DNA from: an uncultured Ignisphaera sp.
Lineage (GTDB): Archaea > Thermoproteota > Thermoprotei_A > Sulfolobales > Ignisphaeraceae
Assembly: GCA_938074605.1 (NCBI GenBank)
Contig: CALJEI010000006.1
Span: forward strand, 1 to 64,000
Direction: 5' to 3'
DNA: 64,000 nucleotides
Both the position numbers and the translations under genes were made by a program. The notes under the pieces are model-generated. The model made no database searches. It was given only the letters and a program-made list of their open reading frames with translations, and was not told the origin of the DNA. Positions 44,593 to 54,276 of this stretch are shown piece after piece. Position 1 is the first letter of the stretch. Each line of letters starts with the position of its first letter.

Positions 44593-45125
44593 TACATATC
44601 ATCGTTAATGAATGGTAATAGTGCCATTAGAACAGCATAGTATACAAGATCCTCACGGAGGACACGCCCTTTAGATAATAGCTTTATAAAACCACCTGTA
44701 TCACCTATATCTCTAGTGCCATAAAAACTGTTGACAACATCCTCAAGTTCTCTATATACACCTTTTTTAATAAGCTCTATAAAACTATCCGGTACTCTAA
44801 AAGCAGGTGAAAAACCGTAGAACTCTCTTCCGCTTCTGTCAATAATATGGGCTACATGGATATCGTAGAATAGATTGTCAACTTCAAATATACCAGCTTC
44901 CACACCAACACCATAGCTACATATACTGTTTTTCTCTAAAGCTCTTATAGCTCTAACTTTAGCACACTCCATAATTCTATCTAAACCAAATGGTTGGGGA
45001 GGTAGATTCTCTCCAATCGGATAGCTGTATATATGGACATCTCTATAAAGGGTTGAAAATGCTTTTTCCACCCCTCTTAATTTAGATGGATTTCTACTTC
45101 CAACGCATATATCCAAAGACGCCAC
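44589..45125 (-). CDS. Inosine/xanthosine triphosphatase-like protein (DUF84/YjjX family)
   Basis: A 178-residue house-cleaning nucleotidase of the YjjX/DUF84 group. CVGSRNPSKLRGVEKAF, PQPFGLDRIMECAKVRAIRALE, YGVGVEAGIFEV and the C-terminal REDLVYYAVLMALLPFIN are family blocks. Members hydrolyse non-canonical purine triphosphates such as ITP or XTP. GTG 45125 is taken; a TTG three codons later fits the GGGTGG ribosome site as well. It overlaps the protease stop by four bases, convergent. Confidence 0.88.
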   Translation of the reverse strand: MASLDICVGSRNPSKLRGVEKAFSTLYRDVHIYSYPIGENLPPQPFGLDRIMECAKVRAIRALEKNSICSYGVGVEAGIFEVDNLFYDIHVAHIIDRSGREFYGFSPAFRVPDSFIELIKKGVYRELEDVVNSFYGTRDIGDTGGFIKLLSKGRVLREDLVYYAVLMALLPFINDDMY

Positions 45126-45158
45126 CCATAAAATGGATGGATAACGATATGTTTTAGT

Positions 45159-46073
45159 TTAATATTTACAGCGTTTTAATTTGTTGATAACCGTGTTATT
45201 CTTTGAATTTAAAGTTTGGCCACCTGTTATAGTTAAAGCAATACCTGAAAGAGTTATTATGAGGGCTATAATTTGGGTGGGTGAAGGTACTTCAGTTAGC
45301 AGTGGGATAGCAAGTAATGTAGCTATGATTGGTTCAGCCAATGCTATTGATGTTACTATAGAGCTTTTAAAGTATCTCAATAGATAGTTCATAGTAGTAT
45401 GACCACCTATCATTGGTATTATGGCTAGTAGTGATAACCATATCCATGATGATAAGGGTTGATGCCATAGATCATCCTGAATAAAAATATAATTATACGT
45501 GGCTACAGTTATGGCTCCAAAGGAATATGTAGGGATTGAATAGCTATATACATCAAGGCATCTTCTAGCAGTTCTACCAATATAAAAGTATATAGCTGCT
45601 AAAATAGATGCTGTAAAAGATTCTAGAATACCAACTATATCGAGTATTGAGTTGGTGTATGTATTGCTGAAGAATATTCCTATACCTACAAATGCTGTAG
45701 CTATCCCTATAATCTCTCTACTCCCAGGAATCTCCCTAGATATAATAGCCTCTAACAGAAGTAGATGAATAGGATAGGCAACAACAACAGTGGTACTAAT
45801 GGCTACAGGTATTCTAAAGAGGGAATCCATCCACAAAATAAAGTGTAGAGCTAAAGCAATACCAGCTGGGATGAAATATCTTAGGGATGAGGAACTGTAT
45901 ATAGGCTTTGTACCATTTACAATTGATATTAAATGTAGTAGTGGAATTGAAAGAATGAGTCTCCAAAACGCGCATGCCACAGCAGAAGCACCAGAAAGTC
46001 TAACAAGAATAGATGAGGAGCCTATACTAATCATTGCAATAACAAATAATACATAATATTTATAACCCGACAT
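45159..46073 (-). CDS. EamA/DMT-family transporter
   Basis: A 304-residue protein with about ten transmembrane helices in two EamA repeats. The first includes GSSSILVRLSGASAVACAFWRLILSIPL, and the second includes ASILAAIYFYIGRTAR and LRYFKSSIVTSIALAEPIIATLLAIPLL. Substrates in this family range from amino acids to sugars and drugs; nothing here settles it. It is divergent from marC, with about 200 bases between. Confidence 0.88.
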   Translation of the reverse strand: MSGYKYYVLFVIAMISIGSSSILVRLSGASAVACAFWRLILSIPLLHLISIVNGTKPIYSSSSLRYFIPAGIALALHFILWMDSLFRIPVAISTTVVVAYPIHLLLLEAIISREIPGSREIIGIATAFVGIGIFFSNTYTNSILDIVGILESFTASILAAIYFYIGRTARRCLDVYSYSIPTYSFGAITVATYNYIFIQDDLWHQPLSSWIWLSLLAIIPMIGGHTTMNYLLRYFKSSIVTSIALAEPIIATLLAIPLLTEVPSPTQIIALIITLSGIALTITGGQTLNSKNNTVINKLKRCKY

Positions 46074-46274
46074 AGTAAGTGCCCAGGAGTAGTCAATGAT
46101 TAACCAAACTATTAAAACATTTTTGTATATAGAGTATCTGCAACTTAGCCATGTTTAACATCGTTAACTAATTCAATTATAGTTATGTATTTTGCACTAC
46201 GAGTAAAACGATATTAAACTGTATGTTTTTAAATTTAACCTGGTTCTTCCTTAAATGCTAGGTGCTATAATCTT

Positions 46275-46865
46275 ATGGTGGATCTATGGACTGTTATCTG
46301 GCTGTCTATACAGTTATTCGCTATAATGGATCCCTTAGCAGCAATTCCAGCACTTTTAGACGTTATATCCCCTTTAAATGAAAGAGATGCTCTTAAGCTT
46401 ATAAATAGAGCATCCATTGCTATATTTCTACTCTTAACAATATTCTCTACCATAGGCGGCTATATTTTGTTTGTATTTGGAATAAGTATTTCATCGCTTA
46501 GAATAGCAGCTGGCGTTATACTTATGGCTACGGCTATAGATACTCTTATAACGGGGCATAAGCCTGAGAAGATAGTAGCAGGGGAATATTTGATCGTACC
46601 TATAGCAACCCCTTTAATTGTTGGACCGGGCACCATGACACTATTGATTGCATCTTCTAGGTTATATGGAATTCTAAGCACAGTTATGGCATCCTATATG
46701 GCGTTTATATATACATACACTATACTTAGATTTTCTAACAAGATAACAAGGTTGGCGGGAAAGACATTTATACAGGGCTTAGGCAGATTTATGTCGATAA
46801 TAATAGCATCCTTTGCAGTAGAGATGTTTATAGGGGGGATAAAGGAATTTATAGCCACGTTATAA
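46275..46865 (+). CDS. MarC-family integral membrane protein
   Basis: A 196-residue membrane protein with six predicted helices. FAIMDPLAAIPALLDVI, RIAAGVILMATAIDTLITGH and ATPLIVGPGTMTLLI are hallmark MarC/UPF0056 blocks. Transport activity is presumed, but the substrate is unknown even in the family. A GGTG ribosome site lies upstream, and the next gene starts about 22 bases after the stop. Confidence 0.88.
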   Translation: MVDLWTVIWLSIQLFAIMDPLAAIPALLDVISPLNERDALKLINRASIAIFLLLTIFSTIGGYILFVFGISISSLRIAAGVILMATAIDTLITGHKPEKIVAGEYLIVPIATPLIVGPGTMTLLIASSRLYGILSTVMASYMAFIYTYTILRFSNKITRLAGKTFIQGLGRFMSIIIASFAVEMFIGGIKEFIATL

Positions 46866-46887
46866 GGTGTGTTTTTGGTGGTTTTTA

Positions 46888-47358
46888 ATGAGTTTATGTA
46901 GAGATGATGTAGAGAGTTTTACATCTAGATATGGAATTAATACAATGCTAAAGGAATTTAGTGACACTGTTGAAACAGTTGAGAGAGCGTCTCAGTTATG
47001 TGGGGCCAAACCTAGTGAGATTATAAAGACCCTTCTACTGATAGCTGATGATAAACCTGTGGTAGCCATACTTCCTGGGGATAGGAGATTAAACTATAGA
47101 AAGCTCTCGGCGGTGATAGGCGTTAAAAGTATTAGAATGGCTAAGCCTGATGAAGTGGAGAGATATACAGGGTTTGAAATTGGTGCGGTTTCACCACTAT
47201 CTGAATGTATTAAGAAGCTTAAGGTGGTCGTAGATGGATCTCTACTTACACTAAACAATATATGGGGAGGTGGTGGTAAAAAGAATAGATTAGTATTTAT
47301 GAATAGTAAAGATCTTATTAATGTACTGAAGCCGATAGTTGCAGACATTTCTTCATAA
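46888..47358 (+). CDS. YbaK/ProX-type aminoacyl-tRNA deacylase
   Basis: About 156 residues. A single-domain trans-editing enzyme that hydrolyses mischarged tRNAs: VERASQLCGAKPSEIIKTLLLIADDKPVVAILPGDRRLNYRKLSAVIG, with the conserved Lys in the third strand, then GFEIGAVSPL, the GxxxP loop. ATG 46888 follows a GGTGG ribosome site; an earlier in-frame start at 46867 lacks one. Substrate (Cys, Ala or Ser on tRNA-Pro or another tRNA) cannot be told. Confidence 0.85.
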   Translation: MSLCRDDVESFTSRYGINTMLKEFSDTVETVERASQLCGAKPSEIIKTLLLIADDKPVVAILPGDRRLNYRKLSAVIGVKSIRMAKPDEVERYTGFEIGAVSPLSECIKKLKVVVDGSLLTLNNIWGGGGKKNRLVFMNSKDLINVLKPIVADISS

Positions 47359-48153
47359 CTACTCAATTGTTGTTCTCTTGAACATCTCTATAGCGATAAA
47401 TATTAAGATGACTGATATTATTACTAGGAGTAGTAGCTCTATTTCTGGAGTTAACCACCAGTATACACTACTTAGAAAGCTTATACCAACTAGATGAAAT
47501 CTAATGAGATCTACAGCATATGTCAGTGGCAGTACCAGGGCAGCTAACTGCATCCAGTAGGGGGCATTTGATAGTGGGAACATAGCACCACTTAATAGAG
47601 TTGTTGGAAGAGTTAATAGACCTACTATAAGCTGAAATCCTTCAGGACTTCTCATTGTAGACGCTATTGCTATACCCATAGATGTGAAGCCTAGTGCTAC
47701 CATTAGACCAATTACTAAAATTATTGGGAGTGCAAGTGGATTTAGGTGGGAGGTTAGCATGAAGCCTAGTGATAACATTATAAGTCCATTTACTACAGAT
47801 ACTAATGCATCCCCTATAGCTCTACCAAGTATTGTAAGGGATCGAGGAGTAGGAGCAACTAAAACCTCTTTTAAGAAACCAAACTGTTTATCCCATATTA
47901 CAGAGATTCCACCCATAAAGCTTGCTTGAAATATTGATGTCGTAAAGATACCTGGTAGTAGGAAGGCTAAATAGTCTAACCCTCTAAATAACGCTGATGC
48001 AATAGGTCCTCTTAATGTATATGCCCAACCCAATCCAAAGAATACAAGCCATAGAATGTTATTTAAAATCATGCCTACAACTCTTGATTTAGCTCTGATA
48101 AACCGCTTCAACTGTCTGTATATCATAATATACATAGATTCCATCATTAGCAT
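47359..48153 (-). CDS. ABC-2 type transporter permease
   Basis: A 264-residue membrane protein with six helices. IYRQLKRFIRAKSRVVGMILNNILWLVFFG, LLPGIFTTSIFQASFMGG and GAMFPLSNAPYWMQLAALVLPLTYAVDLIRF are ABC-2 (DrrB-like) exporter features. It follows the ATP-binding subunit gene by four bases, and the PadR gene precedes both. Probable role: export of a drug, lipid or peptide, controlled by the PadR repressor. Confidence 0.92.
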   Translation of the reverse strand: MLMMESMYIMIYRQLKRFIRAKSRVVGMILNNILWLVFFGLGWAYTLRGPIASALFRGLDYLAFLLPGIFTTSIFQASFMGGISVIWDKQFGFLKEVLVAPTPRSLTILGRAIGDALVSVVNGLIMLSLGFMLTSHLNPLALPIILVIGLMVALGFTSMGIAIASTMRSPEGFQLIVGLLTLPTTLLSGAMFPLSNAPYWMQLAALVLPLTYAVDLIRFHLVGISFLSSVYWWLTPEIELLLLVIISVILIFIAIEMFKRTTIE

Positions 48154-48157
48154 CGCC

Positions 48158-49147
48158 TCATCTGACTCTATGCCTCATTCTAACTATATCTATGAATCCA
48201 CCCCCTGAATCTCTAATCTCTCTACCTGTTAAATGGATAAATACATCATTTAATGATGGTCTTCTATAGCTAACCTCTTTCACTTTTATCTCAGCTTTCT
48301 CTAAATACCTTAAGATTTCGGGTATGGCTTCAGAAGCTTTTCTAACCTGTATAGCTATGGTTTCACCATCTATAGTCTTACAGCTCTGTATACCATCTAT
48401 AGATAACTTACTACATACATCGATATTGTTATCAACTCTAACATATATAATGTCATTACCTATTATAGACTTTAACTCATCTGGAGAGCCTAGTGCAATA
48501 ATCTTTCCACGGTCTATAATGGCAACTCTATTACAGAGTATCTCAGCCTCCTCCATATAGTGGGTTGTAAGAAAGATTGTTACACCATGTTCATCCTTCA
48601 ACCTCTTTATATAGTCCCATATGTGGATTCTTGTCTGGGGATCTAGACCAAGTGTAGGCTCATCTAAAAATAGTATTCGTGGTACATGGAGCATTGCTCT
48701 AGCAATTTCAAGCCTTCTCCTCATACCACCTGAATAGCTTTTCACACACTTATCTTTAAATTCATAGAGTTCAACAAATTTTAGAACCTCTGCTATACGC
48801 TCCTTAAGAAGGGTGTTGTTAAGACCATATAGTTTGCCATGTATATAGAGATTTTCATACCCTGTAAGGTTATCATCTAGAGAAGGGTCTTGGAAAACTA
48901 CACCTATATGTCTTCTAACATTATGTGGCTCTCTAACAACATCATATCCTGCCACAATAGCTCTTCCAGATGTTGGTTTAAGAATTGTAGTAAGTATGTA
49001 TATAGTTGTGGTTTTTCCTGCACCATTAGGTCCTAAGAAACCAAATGTTTCACCGTGCTTAACACTAAAACTTATACCTTTTACAGCCTCTACATTACCA
49101 TACCTCTTAACGAGATTCTCAACAACTATATCCATATCACTCTTCAA
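48158..49147 (-). CDS. ABC-2 exporter ATP-binding protein (DrrA-like)
   Basis: A 329-residue ATPase: Walker A GPNGAGKTTT, Q-loop FQDPSLDDNLTG, signature YSGGMRRRLEIARAML, Walker B RILFLDEPTLGLDPQTR and switch His in TTHYMEEAE. The C-terminal regulatory extension (about 230-320) ends with SYRRPSLNDVFIHLTGREIRD, as in DrrA/CcmA daunorubicin-type exporters. The TTG start is one base after the PadR stop. Confidence 0.93.
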   Translation of the reverse strand: MKSDMDIVVENLVKRYGNVEAVKGISFSVKHGETFGFLGPNGAGKTTTIYILTTILKPTSGRAIVAGYDVVREPHNVRRHIGVVFQDPSLDDNLTGYENLYIHGKLYGLNNTLLKERIAEVLKFVELYEFKDKCVKSYSGGMRRRLEIARAMLHVPRILFLDEPTLGLDPQTRIHIWDYIKRLKDEHGVTIFLTTHYMEEAEILCNRVAIIDRGKIIALGSPDELKSIIGNDIIYVRVDNNIDVCSKLSIDGIQSCKTIDGETIAIQVRKASEAIPEILRYLEKAEIKVKEVSYRRPSLNDVFIHLTGREIRDSGGGFIDIVRMRHRVR

Positions 49148-49148
49148 C

Positions 49149-49640
49149 CTATTTACCTCTCAATTTAATATTTTCCTTAATACTATTGAGTATAGAGATG
49201 AAGTTTCTTATGGCATCCCTTAGAATCTCTAGGTCATGTTCGTCAGCTTGTGGTAGGACTGTAAAAATATTAAAGATTGCTTCTCTAAGCTCTATGCCAC
49301 CTATTTCATCAAAAATCTTCATACCTTTAGCAAAGGTTTTAAGCATATCAATTCTAGCCTTGTTGTCATTAAGAAATTTAAGCCCTTTATCACTAATTCT
49401 ATATACCTTAGCAATCCTACGACCCCTTGAGACACTACCGACCTCCTCTATATATCCAAGTTGGATGAGCCTTCTAAGCATCGGATATAGAACGCCAGGA
49501 CTTTTGAAAAGAAAAAACTCCTCTCTAATTCTCCTCATAAGTTCATATCCATGTGCAGGACCCATGGAAAGGATGTATAGTATCATTAGAGCAGTATTTA
49601 GTTTGAACTCCCTTGCTTTTCCAAAATACATTTCAACCAC
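49149..49640 (-). CDS. PadR-family transcriptional repressor
   Basis: A 163-residue regulator. The winged helix is ALMILYILSMGPAHGYELMRRI..., SPGVLYPMLRRLIQLGYIEEVG and YRISDKGLKFL, with a C-terminal helical dimerisation region (IEL..AIFNIFTVLPQADEHDLEILRDAIRNFI). The start is GTG 49640 or ATG 49631. PadR proteins typically repress the exporter beside them and are relieved by the exported drug. A 26-bp palindrome lies directly upstream. Confidence 0.9.
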   Translation of the reverse strand: MVEMYFGKAREFKLNTALMILYILSMGPAHGYELMRRIREEFFLFKSPGVLYPMLRRLIQLGYIEEVGSVSRGRRIAKVYRISDKGLKFLNDNKARIDMLKTFAKGMKIFDEIGGIELREAIFNIFTVLPQADEHDLEILRDAIRNFISILNSIKENIKLRGK

Positions 49641-50091
49641 ACAACTACCTACATAGATATATCTATAGATATATCTATATCGTATAGTATCTTATAAGTG
49701 TTAATGTTTAATCTCACTAAAGCTATATAAAGGATAAGAATATACAAAGGTTTAAATTAGTATAACATATGTGGAAAACCTATATATCTTTCTCTTGGTA
49801 TGCTAATGATATAGATGGCTACTTAAGATGTGATGTATTTGGGTTGCCTTAAATGTTTCTTTCTAATGGTATGCAGCTCCAAGATCAATGTGGGAAGTAG
49901 AGGTTGTGAGTAACATCAACTAATATATGCCTCAAGGAAAGTTTTTGGGAAGACATATTATACAGCATTAAATAAATATGAAAAGCATGTAATGTTGTCT
50001 ACTGAGGAACGACTAAGTATTGCTTGATTGTATAGATTTACTTTATAAGCTACTGAATCAAAAGTTTTATTGGCTTAATTAGATTATTGAT
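49641..50091. other. 451-bp intergenic region upstream of padR
   Basis: Between padR (leftward) and the phosphoesterase gene (rightward). The left edge holds the 26-bp PadR operator-like palindrome. The remaining AT-rich 400 bases show no gene, tRNA or boxed RNA that I recognise. Confidence 0.4.
49653..49678. promoter_or_regulatory. 26-bp perfect palindrome, likely PadR operator
   Basis: Two AGATATATCT boxes (each itself palindromic) are separated by AT and flanked by AT on both sides, giving a perfect 26-bp inverted repeat. It begins 12 bases upstream of the padR GTG on the minus strand, where the TATA box or transcription start would lie, so a bound dimer would block transcription of padR and the ABC-2 genes. 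Confidence 0.6.
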
Positions 50092-50676
50092 GTGAAATTT
50101 AAAGGTGATGGGATGGAGAGTGTTGTATATGGATTGATAGTTGGTGATAGTCACATACATGAAAGAGCAGATGAGCTTCCACCAAAGTTTGTAGAATACT
50201 TTAGGAATAGAAGATATGATTTTGTTGTTCATACAGGCGATTTGATAGACTACGATGTTCTAGACTATGTAAAAAGTTTAGCAAATAGAACCTATATAGT
50301 TCAAGGTAATATGGACTATCTAGATTTACCAGAGCAAGAGATATTTGAAGTATTTGGCATAACTATTGGTGTCATCCATGGCGATCAAGTTAGGCCTCGG
50401 GGCAATATCGCAGCTCTAACTAGAATTGCTAGAAACCTAGGTGTTCTAATTCTGATCTCTGGCCATACACACACCCCATTTATAGTATTCGACTCTGGAG
50501 TTCTTCACATAAATCCAGGCTCAGTAACTGGAGTATGGGGTGGTGGAGGAGGCTCAATGACACCATCATATATAGAGATAAAGATAGAGAAGAGTAAGAA
50601 TGTAAATATAATACTGTATCAACTTAAGGACGATGAAATTATGATGGTAAGAGAAGAGGGTATTTTATTTGCATAG
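50092..50676 (+). CDS. Metallophosphoesterase (YfcE/MJ0936-like)
   Basis: A 194-residue phosphodiesterase of the calcineurin-like fold. Metal-binding motifs are GDSHIHERAD, VHTGDLIDYDVL, VQGNMDY, VIHGDQV and SGHTHTPF with INPGSVTG. It probably hydrolyses a small phosphodiester. GTG 50092 is used; a nearby GGTGATG lies inside the frame, so ATG 50113 is also possible. Confidence 0.9.
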   Translation: MKFKGDGMESVVYGLIVGDSHIHERADELPPKFVEYFRNRRYDFVVHTGDLIDYDVLDYVKSLANRTYIVQGNMDYLDLPEQEIFEVFGITIGVIHGDQVRPRGNIAALTRIARNLGVLILISGHTHTPFIVFDSGVLHINPGSVTGVWGGGGGSMTPSYIEIKIEKSKNVNIILYQLKDDEIMMVREEGILFA

Positions 50677-51217
50677 AGATGTGGTTTAGAAAAACTACAT
50701 ATTAATACGCTAAGTTTCCTTTAAGAGGTTCACTAATTTGAATAATACTTCCTTAACCATTGAGGAGCTATTTTAATTTTGGTGTTTCATTGGTTTGTCT
50801 ATGTGTTTTAGAGTGATTCATGTTTTCTTTTATTGTTTAGAGTTATAGGATATACTGTAAGGATTTACGAACATTTTACCATAATCAAATATGCAGACTC
50901 TAAATTCCAGAAAGCTGTAGAGCTGTGAAACAATGGGGTTATTTGGTTTATGTGAGTAACTGTAGTGAGGAGCAAATATAGATAAAAAACATTATCTGCC
51001 GAGAAACAGCTGAATTTTACATTCAGCTTTAACTACATCACTCCCATCTACTTTAGTGTGGTGTTTTGGATTCGTGGATTTAATATCATGTATTATTATA
51101 TATTGCATACACTAAAGTCTATGAAAAATTTACCATAGAGGATAAGGTCTTTCAGTTATAATAAGAGATGTTATTCTATAACTTTTATTTTTAACTATTC
51201 TAATATTTTTATAGAAT
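50677..51217. other. 541-bp intergenic region
   Basis: No gene recognised. A short hairpin, AGCTGAAT, loop TTTAC, ATTCAGCT (51008-51028), lies in the middle; nearby frames are interrupted by stops. A TATA-like TTTTTATAGAA sits at the right edge before the glycosyltransferase gene. Confidence 0.4.
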
Positions 51218-52213
51218 GTGATGGAGATGTATATTGTAGTAATATACGTTATAGTGTCTATTGTAACAGTTATGGCAACTATAATGATGATGCGTCTGGA
51301 AAGGAGGCATGGACTTTTATGTATGGATGTACACAAGATTGAACGGCCATTTATACCATGTATTGGTGGCTTTGGTATTGCTATAGGGTTCCTATTAGGA
51401 ATAATGCTCCTCTATGCACTGAACATGGTTTCAGCTATTGAAGTTCTGACTTTAGGGGGCTCCATATTTTTATCACTATTGATTGGTGTGGTGGATGATT
51501 TAAATAGTTTAAAATCAAAGGAAAAAATATTATTAGGGCTGCTTCCAGCTTTGCCTATAGTTATAGCAGAATTATATTTACCTAGACCCTGGCTACCCTT
51601 TTTAGGACATGCACGCTTAACTATAGTCTATCCCCTTTTGATATTACTGGCATTCTCGATATATCAGAATGGCGCTAATATGTTAGACACACATAATGGT
51701 ACCCTACTCATATTTGCACTATCTATTCATATATTTGCAGTACTACTAAAGCTACATACATCATTTCAAATGAGTAGTTTAAATATTGTACTTGTCTTTA
51801 TAGTGGTTCTAGCATCGTATTTACCATTCAATATTTATCCTGCAAAGATATTTAATGGAAATACAGGTTCCTTTATTGTAGGGGCATCATTAGCTATATC
51901 AGCTATAATTCTTAGAGCAGAGATCTACTATATCCTAGCGTCTATGCCTATGTTTATAAATGGCTTTTACTATATTTCGTCTGTGAAGGGGTTTCTCCAG
52001 AAGGAGGAGGTGAAAAGACCAGTACATATAGATAGTAGGGGGTGTATACATCCATCTACAGGCAGCCGTATACCTCTTACACTAGTTAGAATTACAGTGG
52101 CACTCTCTAAAGCAACATTAAGTGAAAAAGAACTTGTAGCAATACTTTATACAGTATTCATTCTCACATCGTTAACTTCATACATCATAACAGTGATGCT
52201 AGGCTTTAGCTAA
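51218..52213 (+). CDS. GlcNAc-1-phosphate transferase-like membrane enzyme (MraY/WecA/Alg7 family)
   Basis: A 331-residue polytopic enzyme of glycosyltransferase family 4. DVHKIERPFIPCIGGFGIAIGFLLG, VVDDLNSLKSKEK (the DD motif) and NGANMLDTHNGT, followed by YPAKIFNGNTGSFIVGA, are the family blocks. In archaea it transfers a sugar-1-phosphate onto dolichyl phosphate, the first step of the lipid-linked glycan used by AglB. About ten helices. The start is ambiguous (GTG 51218, ATG 51221 or ATG 51227). Confidence 0.88.
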   Translation: MMEMYIVVIYVIVSIVTVMATIMMMRLERRHGLLCMDVHKIERPFIPCIGGFGIAIGFLLGIMLLYALNMVSAIEVLTLGGSIFLSLLIGVVDDLNSLKSKEKILLGLLPALPIVIAELYLPRPWLPFLGHARLTIVYPLLILLAFSIYQNGANMLDTHNGTLLIFALSIHIFAVLLKLHTSFQMSSLNIVLVFIVVLASYLPFNIYPAKIFNGNTGSFIVGASLAISAIILRAEIYYILASMPMFINGFYYISSVKGFLQKEEVKRPVHIDSRGCIHPSTGSRIPLTLVRITVALSKATLSEKELVAILYTVFILTSLTSYIITVMLGFS

Positions 52214-52228
52214 AGTTAGTTATGCATG

Positions 52229-53146
52229 TTATCCTCCAGGCATCCACAGATATAGTACCTTGTTAATAAAGTCCGTAGGCATTACATCACCTATATTAAT
52301 TATCTGAACATCTCTACCGAGAAGTAGCTCTAACAAAGACTTAGGCTTTTCAATTTCTATTGTAGGAGCGTAGTATGGCATGCCAGCTAATTTCTTAGCT
52401 ATTTCAACAGCGTCATCCAATGTACCAATATTGTCTATAAGACCTACATCTTTAGCATCAATACCCATATAGATTTTAGCAGTAAAGACCTCGTCATTCA
52501 CAGTTCTATGCGTTATAACGCGGTCGATAAATATCTGGGCTGATTTATTCACAATACTGCCAAGAATTTCTATTTCTTCTTTTGTTAGCATTCTAGATGC
52601 TGATCCTATATCTTTAAACTCACCGGATTTTATAATTGTTACATTGATGCCGAGTTTGTTAAGTAGCCCATTAATATTATAAAGCACCATTATAGAGCCT
52701 ATGGAGCCCACTAATGCATGTGGTGAGGCTATGATTCTATGAGCAGGTAAAGATATGTAGTATCCTCCACTAGCTAAGGTTTCAGGAGTATATACGATAA
52801 CAACTTTGTTTTCAGTTAGTTTCTTCATAAGCTGATATATTTCTTCAGAGGCAGCAGCAGACCCTCCAGGGCTATTAATCACTATTACAACAGCCTTTGC
52901 AGCAGGATCACTAATAACTTTATCTACATAGTATTTAAAGTTGGATGGTGTTATGGTAGCACCACCAAATATGTCTGTGCCACTATAGCTTATAGTGCCA
53001 CTTAACTTGACAATTGCTACATAACCCACCATAATTCTTTCAAACTGTTGTACAAAATTCCAGAGTAGAGTACCTACAATTATTGCAACAATTATGACTA
53101 TGGATAGTACTACTATAAGGGTTTTTTTCCTCAAGGTAAACCCCAA
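52229..53146 (-). CDS. sppA: Signal peptide peptidase SppA (S49 family)
   Basis: A 305-residue membrane-tethered serine protease that degrades cleaved signal peptides. It has an N-terminal helix (residues about 8-30), INSPGGSAAASEEIYQLMKKL, and the catalytic Ser in TLASGGYYISLPAHRIIASPHALVGSIGSI, with the general-base Lys in NVTIIKSGEFKDIGS. This archaeal form is half the length of bacterial SppA, as expected. The TTG 53146 start is uncertain; another TTG lies four codons later. Confidence 0.9.
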   Translation of the reverse strand: MGFTLRKKTLIVVLSIVIIVAIIVGTLLWNFVQQFERIMVGYVAIVKLSGTISYSGTDIFGGATITPSNFKYYVDKVISDPAAKAVVIVINSPGGSAAASEEIYQLMKKLTENKVVIVYTPETLASGGYYISLPAHRIIASPHALVGSIGSIMVLYNINGLLNKLGINVTIIKSGEFKDIGSASRMLTKEEIEILGSIVNKSAQIFIDRVITHRTVNDEVFTAKIYMGIDAKDVGLIDNIGTLDDAVEIAKKLAGMPYYAPTIEIEKPKSLLELLLGRDVQIINIGDVMPTDFINKVLYLWMPGG

Positions 53147-53212
53147 AAATAATACCGTTAGTGGTATAAAAATTCTGTATTCTAGTAACTATATCTCAAC
53201 TCCTCTAAAGTA

Positions 53213-53974
53213 CTACGTTAAATCTCCGCATACACAAGTCAGTTCATGTACTATTCTATGGAGTTCCTCAATATTTTCTAGCATCTTTGCGGAAACTCTA
53301 GGAACTCTTGTAGCCTTTGCATAGAGCCATATGGTACTCAATATACTGCTCATCATTTCACCATAGGTTCCTAATGTTCTCAGCTTCTCTATAACTATCT
53401 TAGCATCGCTTATCAAATCACCAACGACATCTAATTTTGGTACAAGGTCTATCTTATTGATAATAGGAATTACATCAACACCTAGTCTAGCTTGTATAGC
53501 TACAGACATTATTGAAATAAAAGCATAGTCTTCATATCTATGGATAACATCTGCATCAATAACAAATACTACTACAAGTTGTCTAGAGATTCTTTTTAAG
53601 ATGTCCATAAGCTTTATGGCGATATCCCTAAATATGAATATCTCCATCTGCCCAGGTGTATCAATCAATACAAAGTCTAAGTCTATACTATTGATTACCT
53701 TTTCAATAATATCTATCTTGTTAGCTAGAATATCCATAGACTTTAATAGAGCACCATTAGGGCCAAGCCCATATTCAATGGCAATTCTATGAACATCTAT
53801 AATGGATCTAACATCGAAATCAGGAGTATAGGGTATATAATCAGCAGCAGGATCTAGGTTAATTTTATATATTCTATAGCTAAATGTCTCCTCAAGCCAC
53901 TTAGAATATGCATGAACAAGTGATGACTTTCCAGCACCTGCAGGCCCAATAAACACCACAATGGTTTTACCCAT
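53213..53974 (-). CDS. GPN-loop GTPase
   Basis: About 253 residues. G1 is GPAGAGKSSL, the GPN loop is GLGPNGALLK, G3 is LIDTPGQMEIF and G4 is NKID. Eukaryotic relatives (GPN1/XAB1) help assemble RNA polymerase II; the archaeal role is unknown. ATG 53974 follows a GGTG ribosome site by six bases; GTG 53983 is also open. It precedes sppA on the same strand. Confidence 0.92.
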   Translation of the reverse strand: MGKTIVVFIGPAGAGKSSLVHAYSKWLEETFSYRIYKINLDPAADYIPYTPDFDVRSIIDVHRIAIEYGLGPNGALLKSMDILANKIDIIEKVINSIDLDFVLIDTPGQMEIFIFRDIAIKLMDILKRISRQLVVVFVIDADVIHRYEDYAFISIMSVAIQARLGVDVIPIINKIDLVPKLDVVGDLISDAKIVIEKLRTLGTYGEMMSSILSTIWLYAKATRVPRVSAKMLENIEELHRIVHELTCVCGDLT

Positions 53975-54276
53975 GTGTCTCACCGGATTTGAAATACATT
54001 ATAGTTTTTCATATACACAATCTTATTATACTACAGAAATACATTCATAAAACTTCAATATTCTTACAATTATACACCCCATCCATGAAATAGATGAAGA
54101 TTTACTAGATCAAGTTGTTTTAACCATTGATTCTATTGAGGGATAGATACCATAGTTGTAGCCACCTTTGTATTGATTTATTATAAAGTGTAAAGATGGT
54201 TTATGCTCACCTTAATTTATATTAATTCTTTGGGATATTAATTAAGATTATGGCCTAAGTATTAAGAGTTGAATTT

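Noticed and set aside
50880-51080. Possible transposase remnant in the 541-bp gap
   Set aside because: Interrupted frames (for example KYADSKFQKAVEL then stop) show no recognisable transposase motif and no terminal inverted repeats.
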